Assembly: GCF_003846135.1 (NCBI RefSeq)
Contig: NZ_RHHM01000002.1
Coordinates: 1-64,000 of the forward strand
DNA length: 64,000 bases
Origin: Erwinia psidii
GTDB taxonomy: Bacteria > Pseudomonadota > Gammaproteobacteria > Enterobacterales > Enterobacteriaceae
Direction of reading: 5' to 3'
Shown: positions 50,674 through 61,982 of the stretch, one piece after another
How positions within the stretch are numbered: the first letter of the stretch is position 1
Layout of the letters: each line of letters starts with the position of its first letter
Position numbers and translations under genes: made by a program
Notes under the pieces: model-generated
Seen by the model: the letters and a program-made list of their open reading frames with translations, nothing else
The model's database searches: none
Told to the model about the DNA's origin: nothing

Positions 50674-51978
50674 TCAGGCAGTCTGGGCCTGGTTCATCAA
50701 TGCCTGGAAATTCGTTGCTTTTTCCGTCACTTTGGCTTTTTCCAGTACGGCTTCCACCGCCTGTTCTTCCAGAGCCACATTACGCATGTTGTTCATCAGT
50801 TCGTTGTTTTTACTGTAGAACTCCAGTACTTCGGCCGGATCTTCGTAAGCAGAAGCCATTTCTTCAATGAGCACTTTAACACGCTCTTCATCGGCTTTCA
50901 GCTCGTGAGTACGAATAACTTCACCCAGCAGCAAACCGACTACAACACGGCGTTTAGCCTGTTCTGCGAACAATTCACGTGGCAGTTCAAGAGCCTGCTT
51001 CTCATTGCCACCGAAACGCTGTGCCGCCTGGCGTTTCAGCACTTCGATCTCACTGTCGATCAGGGCGACTGGCACATCGATGTCGTTGGCATTCACCAGG
51101 CCGTCAATCGCCTGCGTCTTCACTCGGTTACGCACTGCACCTTTCAGCTCGCGTTCCATGTTCTTACGCACTTCGGTGCGAAGGCCGTCCACTGAACCAT
51201 CTTCCACGCCGAAACGTTTGATAAACTCTTCAGTGAATTCTGGCAGTTCGCGCTCCTCAACTTTCTTCAGCACGATGTCGAACTTAGCCGCTTTACCTTT
51301 CAGGTTTTCAGCGTGGTAATCATCCGGGAAGTTCACGTCGATAGTGAAGGTTTCGCCTGCTTTGTGACCCACGACGCCTTCTTCAAAGCCTGGGATCATG
51401 CGCCCCTGGCCCATTGCCAGAACGAAGTCAGAGGCCTTTCCGCCTTCAAACTCTTCACCATCCACAGAGCCGGTAAAATCGATAGTGGCACGATCTTCCG
51501 CTTCTGCTGCACGATCGGTTTCTTTCCAGGTGGCCTGCTGCTTACGCAGCGTCTCCAGCATGGTATCAACATCAGCATCGGTCACTTCCACCAGCGGTTT
51601 TTCAACTTCAATGGATTCCAGACCCTGCAATTCGACTTCCGGGTAGACTTCAAACTCAACGGAATAGGTAAAGTCTTCACCCATTTTGTATTCACCCGGC
51701 ACATAAGCTGGCGCACCCGCCGGGTTAATTTTTTCTTTGATGATAGCGTCAACAAAGTTGCGCTGCATCAGGTCACTCAGAACATCCTGACGAACAGAAG
51801 CACCGTAACGCTGTGCCACAACATTCATCGGCACTTTCCCTTTACGGAAACCGTCGATGCGGACTTTTTTCGCTACGCTGACCAGTTCACTTTTTACCGC
51901 GTTTTCGATTACATCTTTCTCAACGGTAATCGTAACGCGACGGCCCAGGCCCTGAGTTGTTTCTACTGAAGCTTGCAT
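50674..51978 (-). CDS. tig: Tig: trigger factor, ribosome-bound chaperone
   Basis: Trigger factor binds nascent chains at the ribosome exit. The 434 residues (E. coli 432) have the ribosome-docking signature '[17 protein letters not shown]', the FKBP-type domain about 145-250 ('[20 protein letters not shown]', '[16 protein letters not shown]') and the C-terminal helical arms ('[16 protein letters not shown]'-like). GAGG is 8 bases from the ATG at 51978; the open frame to 52044 is not conserved. Confidence 0.97.
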   Translation of the reverse strand: MQASVETTQGLGRRVTITVEKDVIENAVKSELVSVAKKVRIDGFRKGKVPMNVVAQRYGASVRQDVLSDLMQRNFVDAIIKEKINPAGAPAYVPGEYKMGEDFTYSVEFEVYPEVELQGLESIEVEKPLVEVTDADVDTMLETLRKQQATWKETDRAAEAEDRATIDFTGSVDGEEFEGGKASDFVLAMGQGRMIPGFEEGVVGHKAGETFTIDVNFPDDYHAENLKGKAAKFDIVLKKVEERELPEFTEEFIKRFGVEDGSVDGLRTEVRKNMERELKGAVRNRVKTQAIDGLVNANDIDVPVALIDSEIEVLKRQAAQRFGGNEKQALELPRELFAEQAKRRVVVGLLLGEVIRTHELKADEERVKVLIEEMASAYEDPAEVLEFYSKNNELMNNMRNVALEEQAVEAVLEKAKVTEKATNFQALMNQAQTA

Positions 51979-52140
51979 CTTAATTACCTCAAAAAAATCA
52001 CGTGCTCGTTCAACTTCAGACCCTACCTGCTTAACAAGAAACACAGTAGAGGCTAAGAACCGGGGCGGTCTCTGCTAGCATAACCGCACTCCCTGTACCA
52101 GAAGCGTCCCGAAGACATTCAGGAAAAAAATAGACGCGGC

Positions 52141-52169
52141 ATTATAGCGGCAACCTCAAAGCGAGTCGA
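52141..52169 (-). promoter_or_regulatory. Sigma-70 promoter of tig
   Basis: Minus strand: TCGACT (52164-52169), 17 bases, then a perfect TATAAT (52141-52146), about 160 bases upstream of tig. The rest of the gap 51979-52255 shows no gene. Confidence 0.65.
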
Positions 52170-52255
52170 GGCCGCACCTGTCCCCGATTTCAGTAACCTG
52201 AAAGTTTTATCCGATAAAGCCATCGAAAACCCAAACCAACGCCATTTCTCGAATA

Positions 52256-52283
52256 AACAAAAAAAGCGGCTCGCAGGCCGCTT
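52256..52283 (-). terminator. Terminator of bolA
   Basis: On the minus strand AAGCGGC-CTGCGA-GCCGCTT (52264-52283) is followed by TTTTTG, 16 bases after the bolA stop. Confidence 0.88.
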
Positions 52284-52299
52284 AACTTAACGACAGGTT

Positions 52300-52614
52300 T
52301 CAGGCCAGCGTGCTGGCTCCGCGGCAGTTTGGTGAGGCCGGGACCGTATCCTGCAATCCCTCCCACTCTTTCGTGGTGTATGTGTGCAATGCCAGTGCGT
52401 GTACGCTACCCGCCAGCTCATCAGCCAGCACGCCGTAGATAGCACGATGGCGTGTCAAAAAACGCTGATGACTAAAACTGTCGCTGACGATCACCACTTT
52501 GAAATGGCTTTCTGCGCCGGCAGGAACATTGTGACGATAACTTTCGTCATGAACGTCCAGATGCACAGGCGCAAACGCTGTTCTTAACTTTATTTCTATT
52601 TGTTCGCGGACCAT
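52300..52614 (-). CDS. bolA: BolA: stress-response morphogene / Fe-S-linked regulator
   Basis: BolA is a 104-residue small alpha/beta protein that works with monothiol glutaredoxins and affects cell shape under stress. It matches E. coli BolA in '[20 protein letters not shown]' and '[20 protein letters not shown]', and ends '[12 protein letters not shown]'. The start at 52614 is preferred (AGGAG upstream), with another ATG at 52629. It is divergent from yajG. Confidence 0.95.
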   Translation of the reverse strand: MVREQIEIKLRTAFAPVHLDVHDESYRHNVPAGAESHFKVVIVSDSFSHQRFLTRHRAIYGVLADELAGSVHALALHTYTTKEWEGLQDTVPASPNCRGASTLA

Positions 52615-52779
52615 ACCTTTACTCCTCATGACCGTGAAAAACCGCCTTAAAAAGGCACCGATGGCTTAATACACAACGCAATGAATTTACGTCTTATCAG
52701 GCTTCAACTTGTTAAAACCGATGTTATGATGACCACCTTACTGTCTGCACCACACCTTTTAGTCACTGAGAAAATAAGC

Positions 52780-53358
52780 ATGCTGAAAAAAATCATATTC
52801 CCTCTGCTGGCGCTGTTCTTTCTGGCCAGTTGTGCAAGCAACAACAACACCCTGACTATTGCGCCTAAAATCCAGCTGCCTCAACAGGACCCAAGCCTGG
52901 GCGGCGTCACCGTCAGCATTAACGGTGCCGATCAGCGTAGCGACCAGGCGCTGGCAAAAGTGAATCGCGATGGCCAGTTGGTCACACTGACAGCAACACG
53001 CGACCTCCGGTTCCTGCTTCAGGAAGTGCTGGAGAAGCAAATGGGTGCCCGTGGGTACATGATTGGACCAAACGGACAGGCGGATCTGCAAATCGTTGTT
53101 AACAATCTGTACGCCGATGTTACTCAGGGCAACGTGCGATACAGTATCACCACTAAGGCGGATATTTCTATTATCGCCACCGCCAAAAATGGCAACAGAC
53201 AGGTTAAAAATTACCGCCAGACCTACAGCGTTGAAGGCGCGTTCAACGCCACTAACGATAAAATCGCCAATGCCGTTAACTCCACGCTGAGCGATGTAAT
53301 TTCCGATATGGCTCAGGATACCAGCGTAAGTCAGTTCATCAGACAGAACGCACGCTGA
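52780..53358 (+). CDS. yajG: YajG: lipoprotein of unknown function
   Basis: This is a 192-residue lipoprotein with lipobox 'FLASC' (Cys18). It matches E. coli YajG in 'LPQQDPSLGGVTVSINGADQ', 'TRDLRFLLQEVLEKQMGARG' and 'LYADVTQGNVRYSITTKADI'. The start at 52780 (MLKKIIFPLLALF) gives a normal signal peptide; the open frame extends to 52681. It precedes ampG in the same direction with a 150-base gap containing a small hairpin (TGGGGTAA/TTGCCCCA, 53385-53406). Confidence 0.92.
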   Translation: MLKKIIFPLLALFFLASCASNNNTLTIAPKIQLPQQDPSLGGVTVSINGADQRSDQALAKVNRDGQLVTLTATRDLRFLLQEVLEKQMGARGYMIGPNGQADLQIVVNNLYADVTQGNVRYSITTKADISIIATAKNGNRQVKNYRQTYSVEGAFNATNDKIANAVNSTLSDVISDMAQDTSVSQFIRQNAR

Positions 53359-53508
53359 ATAAGAAGACAGGCACAGTGCACATATGGGGTAACCGCTGTT
53401 GCCCCATCCGCAAACAATAGCGTTCTGGATGCGCGTTTTTTCTTTATATAACTGTCGCATATCCCAGCAGATTCATTATCTTACCGGTGCTCCCTGTTTA
53501 AGGTTTTT

Positions 53509-54987
53509 ATGACCCGTAATTATCTGCATATTTTTACCCAACGTAAGGCAGCGCTACTGCTGCTGCTTGGCTTTGCCTCCGGTTTGCCGTTGGCACTCAG
53601 TTCCGGCACCCTGCAGGCATGGATGGCCGTGGAAAACATTGATATTAAAACCATCGGCTTTTTCTCGCTGGTTGGGCAGGCTTACGTTTTCAAGTTTCTC
53701 TGGTCTCCGCTGATGGACCGCTACACGCCACCGTTTTTAGGACGGCGTCGTGGCTGGCTGCTGATGACGCAAATCCTGCTTATTGTCGGTATTGCGCTGA
53801 TGGGTTTTATGCAACCGTCCCGCGATCTGACCCTGCTGGCAGCTCTTGCTGTACTGATCGCTTTCTGCTCCGCATCGCAGGATATTGTTTTCGATGCCTG
53901 GAAGACGGATGTGCTGCCGGCGGAGGAACGCGGTAGCGGTGCGGCCATTAGCGTACTGGGCTATCGGCTGGGAATGCTGGTTTCCGGCGGTCTGGCGCTG
54001 TGGATTGCCGATCGCTATATCGGCTGGAATGCCATCTGGTGGGTAATGGCCGCAATGATGCTTCCGGGAGTTATCGCCACGCTTATCGCCAGCGAGCCGG
54101 ATGATACCGTTCTGCCACCCAAAAACCTGGAAGAGGCGGTCGTTGCCCCGCTGCGTGATTTTTTTAACCGCAATAACGCGTGGCTGATCCTTTCTTTGAT
54201 CGTGCTTTATAAACTGGGCGACGCCTTTGCGCTCAGCCTGAGCACCCTGTTCCTGATCCGTGGCGTTGGATTTGATGCCGGGGAGGTCGGGCTGATTAAC
54301 AAAACCCTGGGGCTGACCGCGGCCATTCTGGGCGCGCTGTTTGGCGGCATGCTAATGCAACGCCTTAGTCTGTTTCGTGCGCTGATGCTGTTTGGCATCC
54401 TGCAAGCCGTATCCAATCTGGCTTACTGGGGACTGTCGGTGACAGACAAACATCTCTACAGCATGGCAGCGGCCGTGTTTGTTGAAAATCTTTGCGGCGG
54501 CATGGGCACGGCAGCATTTGTCGCGCTGCTGATGACGCTGTGCAACAAGTCCTTTTCGGCTACCCAATTCGCCCTGCTCTCGGCGCTTTCGGCAGTCGGC
54601 CGGGTGTATGTCGGCCCTCTTGCAGGCTGGTTTATTGAGGCCTGGGGATGGCCAACCTTCTACGCCTTTTCGGTTGTTGCAGCCCTACCGGGGCTGCTCC
54701 TGCTGGCCGCATGCAAAACCACGCTGGAACGGGCGCAAAGCGGCGAAGATTTTGCCATGCGCACTCAGTTCACTGGTGGCTACCGTTGGGCATTACGGGC
54801 GCTGAAAACAGGGGCGGCGCTGATTGCCGTTGGGTTGATCCTGTTGGCACTCCGGGCATCAGGTCTGCCGGAAACCGGTTTGCAACCGGGTCTGTTATGG
54901 CAAGGCGGTATGGCGTTGGTGACGCTTGGCATCGTCTGCGGCAGCCTGCTGGATTACCTGGCACTGCAAAAATCACCGGTTCGCTAG
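53509..54987 (+). CDS. ampG: AmpG: muropeptide (anhydro-muropeptide) permease
   Basis: AmpG imports GlcNAc-anhydro-MurNAc peptides for cell-wall recycling and so feeds AmpC induction. The 492 residues match E. coli AmpG (491): 'LLLLGFASGLPLALSSGTLQ', 'YVFKFLWSPLMDRYTPPFLG', 'SQDIVFDAWKTDVLP', 'GMGTAAFVALLMTLCN'. It has about 14 hydrophobic segments. AAGG precedes the ATG. Confidence 0.97.
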   Translation: MTRNYLHIFTQRKAALLLLLGFASGLPLALSSGTLQAWMAVENIDIKTIGFFSLVGQAYVFKFLWSPLMDRYTPPFLGRRRGWLLMTQILLIVGIALMGFMQPSRDLTLLAALAVLIAFCSASQDIVFDAWKTDVLPAEERGSGAAISVLGYRLGMLVSGGLALWIADRYIGWNAIWWVMAAMMLPGVIATLIASEPDDTVLPPKNLEEAVVAPLRDFFNRNNAWLILSLIVLYKLGDAFALSLSTLFLIRGVGFDAGEVGLINKTLGLTAAILGALFGGMLMQRLSLFRALMLFGILQAVSNLAYWGLSVTDKHLYSMAAAVFVENLCGGMGTAAFVALLMTLCNKSFSATQFALLSALSAVGRVYVGPLAGWFIEAWGWPTFYAFSVVAALPGLLLLAACKTTLERAQSGEDFAMRTQFTGGYRWALRALKTGAALIAVGLILLALRASGLPETGLQPGLLWQGGMALVTLGIVCGSLLDYLALQKSPVR

Positions 54988-55659
54988 CGAGCGGCTGGCG
55001 GCGGTGAAACGCTATTTACTGCCGCGCTATCGGATCGCACCAACATCAGGCCTGCGGCGACGGCAGGCCTTGCAGAGTCTTATCAGACTCGCCTGGGCGG
55101 GCCGTTCGCTCAGGTGACCGGTGTCACCGCTATACCTGTTTATCGGATCTGCTGTTCAACGCCTGCATTTTCTCTGACGGCAAGACATTATCCGGCATCC
55201 GCCTCAGTCATGTTTGTGCCTGTGAAGTCATTTATTGCCAGTACATTAGCCATTTTTAACCTCATCTGCAGCCCTGAAATCACAATTCGCTGCGTTATTT
55301 CTTAAAAGATTTTACACGCTGACTCACCCCACCAGGGATACTAAAAAACCGTGCGTTATTATTTTCGTATAATATGCATCACCCAAATGATAAATTTATG
55401 TTAAATGCTTGAGTGGTAAATTCGCTGTTTATAGCAACCGCGTTTTCTGAAGACGCTTTCACGTCATTTTTGTTATATTCACCCTAACATCCTACCGTTA
55501 TTAATAATTTGTCACCTTCAGCAACATTTGTGACAACGTTCGAATATGGCGTCAACACAGCACTGACACAAGTTGCTGCTGGTTTACAGTAAACAAACCT
55601 TCCCGTAAAATGCTGCCACACTTAAACGACAATAGAGCCCTTGTCATTGAGGTCGTTAA
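54988..55659. other. Intergenic region between ampG and cyoA
   Basis: A total of 672 bases contain no credible gene. A hairpin with arms AGGCCTGC/GCAGGCCT (55048-55070) may end ampG transcription, though no U-tract follows. The half nearer cyoA is AT-rich and must hold the cyo promoter. I could not place -35/-10 boxes with confidence. E. coli cyo is controlled by ArcA, Fnr and Fur; sites were not identified here. Confidence 0.5.
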
Positions 55660-56586
55660 ATGAGACTCAGTAAATACAATAAAAGTTTGGGGATTTTGTC
55701 ATTAATTGCAGGCACCTTATTGTTAAGTGGCTGTGATAGTGCATTGTTAAATCCCAAAGGACAGATTGCACTGGAGCAACGTTCGCTGATACTGACAGCC
55801 TTTGGCTTGATGCTAATCGTCGTAATTCCGGCAGTCTTGATGGCCGTGGTGTTCGCCTGGAAATATCGTGCATCCAATACGAATGCAAAATACAGCCCGA
55901 ACTGGTCCCACTCCAACAAAGTGGAAGCAGTGGTCTGGACCGTTCCCATCTTGATCATCGTTTTTCTTGGCGTACTGACATGGAAATCAACCCATGCGCT
56001 GGAGCCAGCAAAACCGCTTGCCTCCGATGTCAAACCGATTGAGATCGATGTGGTGGCACTTGACTGGAAATGGCTGTTCATCTACCCGGAACAGGGTATC
56101 GCCACCGTGAACCAGATCGCGTTCCCGGCTAACACGCCAGTGAACTTCAAGATCACCTCAAACACCGTGATGAACTCATTCTTCATTCCAACTCTGGGCA
56201 GCCAGATTTACGCAATGGCGGGTATGCAGACTAAACTGCATCTGATTGCCAATGAACCCGGTACCTTTGATGGTATTTCCGCTAACTTCAGCGGTCGCGG
56301 TTTCTCCGGCATGAAGTTTAAAGCGATTGCCACACCTGACCAGGCTTCATTTGATCAGTGGGTTGCAAAAGCCAAAGCCTCATCCAATACGCTTATGACA
56401 ATGGATGACTTTGAGAAAGTGGCTGCGCCGAGCGAAAACAATCCGGTTGAGTTCTTTTCTACCGCTAATCCTGAACTGTTCAGGCAGGTTATTGGTAAGT
56501 TCAAGATGAGCCACGGGAAAATGGACATGTCTGGGCATGAAGGCATGAACATGAGCGAAGCCTCACACGCGGGAGCCGAGGAATAA
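55660..56586 (+). CDS. cyoA: CyoA: cytochrome bo3 ubiquinol oxidase subunit II
   Basis: CyoA is a 308-residue lipoprotein subunit of the terminal oxidase. It has lipobox 'LLSGC' (Cys25), two membrane helices ('[20 protein letters not shown]', '[20 protein letters not shown]') and a cupredoxin-like periplasmic domain ('[20 protein letters not shown]') without the CuA ligands, as in quinol oxidases. The C-terminus is Met/His-rich ('[19 protein letters not shown]'). GAGGT is 7 bases from the ATG. cyoB starts 4 bases after the stop. Confidence 0.97.
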   Translation: MRLSKYNKSLGILSLIAGTLLLSGCDSALLNPKGQIALEQRSLILTAFGLMLIVVIPAVLMAVVFAWKYRASNTNAKYSPNWSHSNKVEAVVWTVPILIIVFLGVLTWKSTHALEPAKPLASDVKPIEIDVVALDWKWLFIYPEQGIATVNQIAFPANTPVNFKITSNTVMNSFFIPTLGSQIYAMAGMQTKLHLIANEPGTFDGISANFSGRGFSGMKFKAIATPDQASFDQWVAKAKASSNTLMTMDDFEKVAAPSENNPVEFFSTANPELFRQVIGKFKMSHGKMDMSGHEGMNMSEASHAGAEE

Positions 56587-56590
56587 TACG

Positions 56591-58582
56591 ATGTTGGGAA
56601 AATTAACCCTTGATGCAGTACCGTACCATGAACCCATTATCGTGGTTACGGTAGCCGCCATCATTCTTGGTGGACTGGCTGTTACTGGAGCAATCACTTA
56701 TTTCGGTAAGTGGCAATACCTGTGGTCAGAATGGCTGACGTCTGTTGACCACAAAAAGCTTGGTATCATGTATATCATCATGGCTTTCGTCATGCTTTTG
56801 CGCGGCTTTGCCGATGCGATAATGATGCGTAGCCAACAGGTGCTGGCTTCCGCCGGTGAAGCAGGATTCCTTCCTCCTCATCACTACGATCAGATTTTTA
56901 CTGCTCACGGCGTAATCATGATCTTCTTCGTAGCGATGCCGTTTGTTGTCGGCTTGATGAACATTGCTGTTCCTCTGCAAATTGGCGCTCGCGACGTCGC
57001 CTTTCCATTCCTGAACAACCTGAGCTTCTGGTTCACGGCGGTGGGCGTGGTGCTGGTTAACCTGTCACTGGGTGTGGGCGAATTCGCCCAGACCGGCTGG
57101 CTGGCCTACCCTCCTCTCTCCGGTGCGGAATACAGTCCGGGCGTTGGCGTGGACTACTGGATATGGAGTCTGCAACTTTCGGGGATCGGCACGACATTAA
57201 CCGGGATTAACTTCTTCGTGACTATCCTGAAAATGCGCGCCCCTGGCATGACCATGTTCAAAATGCCGGTGTTCACCTGGGCCTCTCTGTGTACTAACGT
57301 ACTGATCATCGCCGCATTCCCGGTTCTGACCGTTACGCTGGCACTGCTGACCCTTGACCGTTATCTGGGCTTCCATTTCTTCACCAATGAAATGGGCGGC
57401 AACATGATGATGTACGTCAACCTGATCTGGGTCTGGGGCCATCCTGAAGTGTACATTCTGGTTCTGCCGGTTTTCGGTGTCTTCTCCGAGGTGGTAGCGA
57501 CCTTCTCCAAAAAACGTCTGTTTGGTTATACCTCACTGGTGTGGGCAACGGTGGTTATCACCATCCTGTCCTTTATCGTGTGGCTGCACCACTTCTTCAC
57601 CATGGGTGCGGGTGCGAACGTCAACGCCTTCTTCGGCATCATGACGATGATTATCGCCATCCCGACGGGTGTTAAAATCTTTAACTGGTTGTTCACTATG
57701 TATCAGGGGCGCATCCAGATGCACTCCGCTATGCTGTGGACCGTAGGCTTTCTGGTCACCTTCTCCGTAGGGGGAATGACAGGCGTTCTGCTGGCGGTTC
57801 CAGGTGCTGACTTCGTGTTACACAACAGCCTGTTTTTGATTGCTCACTTCCATAACGTAATTATCGGTGGTGTGGTATTCGGTTGTTTTGCGGGCGTGAC
57901 CTACTGGTTTCCGAAAGCATTTGGCTTTTGCCTGAATGAAAAATGGGGCATCCGCGCTTTCTGGTTCTGGATTATCGGCTTCTTTGTTGCCTTTATGCCA
58001 CTGTACGCACTTGGCTTTATGGGCATGACCCGTCGCCTGAGTCAGAATATCGACCCGCAGTTCCATCCGTTGCTGGTGGTAGCTGCCTGTGGTGCGGCAC
58101 TGATTGCCTGTGGTGTACTTTGCCAGCTTATCCAGTTCTGGGTTTCTGTCCGCGACCGTGAACAACTGCGCGATTTGACAGGCGATCCATGGGGTGGCCG
58201 TACCCTGGAGTGGGCAACCTCTTCACCACCGCCATTCTATAACTTTGCTGAAGTGCCCGTTGTTAACGAGCGTGATGCATTCTGGGAAATGAAAGAAAAA
58301 GGCGAAGCTTATAAGCGTCCTGCGAACTATGCTGAGATTCATATGCCGAAGAACAGCGGTGCAGGTGTGGTTATTGGCGCATTCAGCCTGGTATTCGGTT
58401 TCGCCGCTATCTGGCATATCTGGTGGCTGGTCGGTCTGTCGTTCCTTGGCATGATCGTCTCCTGGATAATTAAGAGCTTTGATCAGGACGTTGATTACTA
58501 CGTTCCCGTTGCCGAAATCGAAAAAATCGAGAATCAGCACTTTGACGAAATTAGCAAAGCAGGTCTGAAAAATGTCAACTGA
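56591..58582 (+). CDS. cyoB: CyoB: cytochrome bo3 ubiquinol oxidase subunit I
   Basis: This is the catalytic subunit with heme b, heme o3 and CuB. The 663 residues equal E. coli CyoB. Conserved features are the heme-b His in '[20 protein letters not shown]', the CuB His-Tyr pair in '[12 protein letters not shown]', CuB ligands '[11 protein letters not shown]', and heme ligands in '[16 protein letters not shown]'. About 15 membrane helices are present. Its end overlaps cyoC by 11 bases. Confidence 0.98.
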   Translation: MLGKLTLDAVPYHEPIIVVTVAAIILGGLAVTGAITYFGKWQYLWSEWLTSVDHKKLGIMYIIMAFVMLLRGFADAIMMRSQQVLASAGEAGFLPPHHYDQIFTAHGVIMIFFVAMPFVVGLMNIAVPLQIGARDVAFPFLNNLSFWFTAVGVVLVNLSLGVGEFAQTGWLAYPPLSGAEYSPGVGVDYWIWSLQLSGIGTTLTGINFFVTILKMRAPGMTMFKMPVFTWASLCTNVLIIAAFPVLTVTLALLTLDRYLGFHFFTNEMGGNMMMYVNLIWVWGHPEVYILVLPVFGVFSEVVATFSKKRLFGYTSLVWATVVITILSFIVWLHHFFTMGAGANVNAFFGIMTMIIAIPTGVKIFNWLFTMYQGRIQMHSAMLWTVGFLVTFSVGGMTGVLLAVPGADFVLHNSLFLIAHFHNVIIGGVVFGCFAGVTYWFPKAFGFCLNEKWGIRAFWFWIIGFFVAFMPLYALGFMGMTRRLSQNIDPQFHPLLVVAACGAALIACGVLCQLIQFWVSVRDREQLRDLTGDPWGGRTLEWATSSPPPFYNFAEVPVVNERDAFWEMKEKGEAYKRPANYAEIHMPKNSGAGVVIGAFSLVFGFAAIWHIWWLVGLSFLGMIVSWIIKSFDQDVDYYVPVAEIEKIENQHFDEISKAGLKNVN

Positions 58583-59186
58583 AACTCTGACTAAGCACCA
58601 CGACGCCCATGCGGAGCATGGGCATCACGATGCAGGCGCCAACAAAGTTTTTGGCTTCTGGATCTACCTGATGAGCGACTGCATTATCTTCGCTACACTG
58701 TTTGCCACCTATGGTGTAATGGTTAACAACACGGCAGGCGGTCCGGCAGGTAAAGATATTTTTGAACTGCCGTTCGTGCTGGTTGAGACCGCGCTGCTGT
58801 TGCTGAGCTCAATCACTTACGGTTTTGCTGTCATCAACATGAATAAAGGCAGCAAAGGTGCGGTGACCGGCTGGCTGGCGCTGACTTTCCTGTTTGGTCT
58901 GGGCTTTATCGGCATGGAACTCTATGAGTTCCATCACCTGATTATGGAAGGTTTCGGCCCACAGCGTAGTGGTTTCCTGTCGGCATTCTTTACGCTGGTA
59001 GGTACACACGGTCTGCACGTCACCTCCGGTCTTGTCTGGATGGCCGTTCTGATGTATCAGATTAGTCGTCACGGCCTGACTGAAACCAACCGCACTCGCG
59101 TCATGTGCCTGAGCCTGTTCTGGCACTTCCTCGATGTGGTCTGGATCTGCGTATTCACCATTGTCTATCTGATGGGAGCCATGTAA
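58572..59186 (+). CDS. cyoC: CyoC: cytochrome bo3 ubiquinol oxidase subunit III
   Basis: This is a five-helix subunit of 204 residues. A His-rich N-terminus ('[15 protein letters not shown]') is followed by '[20 protein letters not shown]' and '[20 protein letters not shown]', and it ends '[11 protein letters not shown]'. It overlaps cyoB at the start, and its TAA shares one base with the cyoD ATG (TAATG), so translation is coupled along the operon. Confidence 0.97.
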   Translation: MSTETLTKHHDAHAEHGHHDAGANKVFGFWIYLMSDCIIFATLFATYGVMVNNTAGGPAGKDIFELPFVLVETALLLLSSITYGFAVINMNKGSKGAVTGWLALTFLFGLGFIGMELYEFHHLIMEGFGPQRSGFLSAFFTLVGTHGLHVTSGLVWMAVLMYQISRHGLTETNRTRVMCLSLFWHFLDVVWICVFTIVYLMGAM

Positions 59187-59515
59187 TGAGTCATTCTGTT
59201 AACCAACATGGTGCATCACACGGTAGCGTGAAGTCTTATATGATCGGCTTTATTCTGTCGATTATTCTGACCGCAATCCCTTTCTGGATGGTCATGGACG
59301 GCACGGCTTCTAAAGCGACCATCCTCGGTGTGGTGCTGGTGTGTGCGGTGGTTCAGGTGCTGGTTCACCTGGTCTACTTCCTGCACCTTAACACCTCTTC
59401 TGAAGAGAGATGGAATCTGGTGGCAATTGTCTTTGCTGCCATAATCATCTTGATAGTTGTTGTTGGCTCGCTATGGATCATGTGGAACCTCAACTACAAC
59501 ATGATGGCCAACTAA
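59186..59515 (+). CDS. cyoD: CyoD: cytochrome bo3 ubiquinol oxidase subunit IV
   Basis: This is a 109-residue three-helix accessory subunit: '[20 protein letters not shown]', '[20 protein letters not shown]', '[17 protein letters not shown]'. The length equals E. coli CyoD. The start at 59186 is fixed by the TAATG overlap with cyoC; the longer open frame back to 59105 lies inside cyoC. Confidence 0.96.
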   Translation: MSHSVNQHGASHGSVKSYMIGFILSIILTAIPFWMVMDGTASKATILGVVLVCAVVQVLVHLVYFLHLNTSSEERWNLVAIVFAAIIILIVVVGSLWIMWNLNYNMMAN

Positions 59516-59526
59516 CTGAGCTACCT

Positions 59527-60417
59527 GTGATGATAAAGCAATACCTGCAAGTAACTAAACCAGGCATTATTTTCGGAAATTTAATTTCTGTCATTGGGGG
59601 ATTTTTGCTGGCGTCTAAAGGCAGCATTAACTATTCCCTGTTTCTCACCACCTTAGTCGGTGTCTCGCTGGTGGTCGCATCGGGTTGTGTTTACAACAAC
59701 TTTATCGATCGTGACATCGACAAAAAAATGGAGAGGACCAGGAATCGGGTGCTGGTTCAGGGCCTGATCTCTCCCACCGCTTCTCTGGTTTATGCCACCG
59801 TACTGGGTATTGCTGGCTTCGCGTTACTGTATCTGGGTGCCAATCCGCTGGCCATGTGGCTGGCGGTAATGGGTTTCGTGGTTTATGTCGGTATTTACAG
59901 CCTGTACATGAAACGCAAATCGGTTTACGGCACACTGATTGGCAGCCTTTCAGGCGCGGCACCACCGGTGATTGGTTACTGTGCGGTGTCCGGTCAGTTT
60001 GATGCAGGCGCATTCATTCTGCTGGCGATCTTCAGCCTGTGGCAGATGCCGCACTCCTATGCCATTGCTATTTTCCGCTTTAAAGATTATCAGGCGGCAA
60101 ATATCCCGGTCCTGCCGGTGGTAAAAGGTATTTCCGTGGCAAAAAATCATATTACGCTCTACATTCTGGCGTTTATGATTGCCACGCTGATGCTGACGCT
60201 GGTGGGCTATGCGGGCTACAAATATCTGGTCGTGGCTGCGGCGGTCAGCGTGTGGTGGCTGGGAATGGCGCTTTCGGGATACAAGACGCAAAACGATCGC
60301 GTCTGGGCCAGAAAGCTATTTGTCTTCTCAATTGTTGCCATAACCGCACTGAGCGTGATGATGTCGGTTGATTTTATGACACCGGGCTCAAAAGATCTGC
60401 TGACTTACGTCTGGTAA
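59527..60417 (+). CDS. cyoE: CyoE: protoheme IX farnesyltransferase (heme O synthase)
   Basis: CyoE farnesylates heme b to heme o for the oxidase. The 296 residues equal E. coli CyoE when the GTG at 59527 is used (an ATG follows immediately at 59530). UbiA-type motifs are '[20 protein letters not shown]' and '[20 protein letters not shown]', among about nine membrane helices. It is the last gene of the cyo operon, 11 bases after cyoD. Confidence 0.97.
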   Translation: MMIKQYLQVTKPGIIFGNLISVIGGFLLASKGSINYSLFLTTLVGVSLVVASGCVYNNFIDRDIDKKMERTRNRVLVQGLISPTASLVYATVLGIAGFALLYLGANPLAMWLAVMGFVVYVGIYSLYMKRKSVYGTLIGSLSGAAPPVIGYCAVSGQFDAGAFILLAIFSLWQMPHSYAIAIFRFKDYQAANIPVLPVVKGISVAKNHITLYILAFMIATLMLTLVGYAGYKYLVVAAAVSVWWLGMALSGYKTQNDRVWARKLFVFSIVAITALSVMMSVDFMTPGSKDLLTYVW

Positions 60418-60432
60418 CCCAAATCTCTCAAC

Positions 60433-60462
60433 AAGGGCGCGATTATCGCGCCCTTTCTTTTT
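60433..60462 (+). terminator. Terminator of the cyo operon
   Basis: GGGCGCGA-TTA-TCGCGCCC is an 8-bp perfect stem followed by TTTCTTTTT, 17 bases after cyoE. Confidence 0.94.
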
Positions 60463-60543
60463 GTTACGACTGTTTAATAAGAAGTATTTTACCCATCCAG
60501 CCCTGCCCCTTAAAATACCAGCAGCAGATAAACTGAGGTTGTA

Positions 60544-61905
60544 ATGAACGATAACAAAATGACTCCGGTCGAGCTGCGTGCGACATGGGGTTTGGGAACG
60601 GTATTCTCCCTGCGTATGCTGGGTATGTTTATGGTCCTACCCGTACTGACCACGTATGGCATGGCTTTACAGGGGGCAAGTGAAGCACTGATCGGACTTG
60701 CCATTGGTATCTATGGTTTAGCACAGGCGGTATTTCAAATCCCTTTCGGCCTGTTGTCGGACAGAATCGGCCGTAAGCCGTTGATCGTAGCTGGGCTACT
60801 GGTTTTTGTGCTGGGCAGCGTAATTGCCGCCTGTACCGACTCTATTTGGGGTGTGATCCTCGGGCGAGCCCTGCAAGGTTCAGGCGCCATTGCCGCCGCC
60901 GTGATGGCCTTGATCTCAGACCTCACTCGCGAACAAAACCGCACCAAAGCGATGGCATTCATCGGCATCAGCTTTGGTATCACCTTTGCGCTGGCTATGG
61001 TGCTTGGCCCGATCATCACCCATACACTTGGCCTGCACGCGCTGTTCTGGATGATTGCGCTACTGGCCACCAGCGGTATTATTATCACGCTGGTGGTGGT
61101 CCCCTCCACGACGGATCATGTCCTTAACCGCGAATCAGGTATGGTAAAAGGCAGCATTAAAGATGTGCTGACCAACAGCAGGCTGGTAAAGCTCAACGTT
61201 GGCATCCTGTGCCTGCACGTGCTGTTGATGTCCAGTTTTGTGGCACTGCCCGGCGAATTTGAACAGGCTGGTTTTCCGGCGGAGCAACACTGGAAGGTTT
61301 ACCTGGTCACCATGTTGATTGCCTTTGGCAGCGTGGTGCCATTTATCATATACGCGGAAGTGAAACGCCAGATGAAGCGGGTTTTTATCTGCTGTGTGGC
61401 GCTGATGTTGGTTGCAGAAGTCGTCCTGTGGGGCGCGGGCAATCACTTCTGGACGCTGGTGGTGGGCGTGCAGCTGTTTTTTATTGGCTTTAATCTGATG
61501 GAGGCAATCCTGCCTTCGCTGGTCAGCAAGGAGTCTCCTGCCGGTTACAAAGGCACCGCGATGGGATTGTACTCCACCAGTCAGTTTATTGGCGTGGCCA
61601 TTGGTGGCAGCCTTGGCGGCTGGATCTTTGGTCATTTTGATGCCCAGTGCGTATTTCTGATCGGCGCGATTATTGCGGCAGGCTGGCTGGTGGTCAGCAT
61701 GACCATGCAGGAACCGCCCTACGTCAGTAGCCTTCGGCTCGTCCTCAAGGACAACACCGACAGCAATAAACTGGAAAAGCGTTTAAAATCCCAGCCCGGC
61801 GTTGCCGCCGTATTTATCGTGCCAGAAGAAAAAAGCGCCTACATAAAAATTGACAGCAAAGTCACCAGCCGCCCTGAACTGGAAGCGCTGGTCGCCAGCA
61901 GCTGA
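60544..61905 (+). CDS. yajR: YajR: MFS transporter with C-terminal YAM domain
   Basis: This is a proton-driven major facilitator of unknown substrate, 453 residues (E. coli 454). Twelve membrane helices occupy residues 1-390, with motif A in 'PFGLLSDRIGRKPLIVAGLL'. A ferredoxin-like cytoplasmic YAM domain follows from about 395 ('KLEKRLKSQPGVAAVFIVPE', 'AYIKIDSKVTSRPELEALVA'). GAGGT precedes the ATG. Confidence 0.95.
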   Translation: MNDNKMTPVELRATWGLGTVFSLRMLGMFMVLPVLTTYGMALQGASEALIGLAIGIYGLAQAVFQIPFGLLSDRIGRKPLIVAGLLVFVLGSVIAACTDSIWGVILGRALQGSGAIAAAVMALISDLTREQNRTKAMAFIGISFGITFALAMVLGPIITHTLGLHALFWMIALLATSGIIITLVVVPSTTDHVLNRESGMVKGSIKDVLTNSRLVKLNVGILCLHVLLMSSFVALPGEFEQAGFPAEQHWKVYLVTMLIAFGSVVPFIIYAEVKRQMKRVFICCVALMLVAEVVLWGAGNHFWTLVVGVQLFFIGFNLMEAILPSLVSKESPAGYKGTAMGLYSTSQFIGVAIGGSLGGWIFGHFDAQCVFLIGAIIAAGWLVVSMTMQEPPYVSSLRLVLKDNTDSNKLEKRLKSQPGVAAVFIVPEEKSAYIKIDSKVTSRPELEALVASS

Positions 61906-61915
61906 AACCTGAAAC

Positions 61916-61939
61916 GCCACAGACTTCCCGGTCTGTGGC
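61916..61939. terminator. Hairpin between yajR and the converging LysR gene
   Basis: GCCACAGAC-TTCCCG-GTCTGTGGC is a perfect 9-bp stem 11 bases after the yajR stop, and 44 bases before the LysR gene end. No U-tract follows on either side, so it is a probable but atypical terminator. Confidence 0.55.
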
Positions 61940-61982
61940 CGTATCGCCCTGCCCCTCTTTTGTCAGTAACCATAAGGTGATG

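Noticed and set aside
50572..51969. Two long plus-strand frames (207 and 218 codons)
   Set aside because: Antisense shadows of tig; Phe/His-rich translation typical of reverse-complemented acidic coding sequence.
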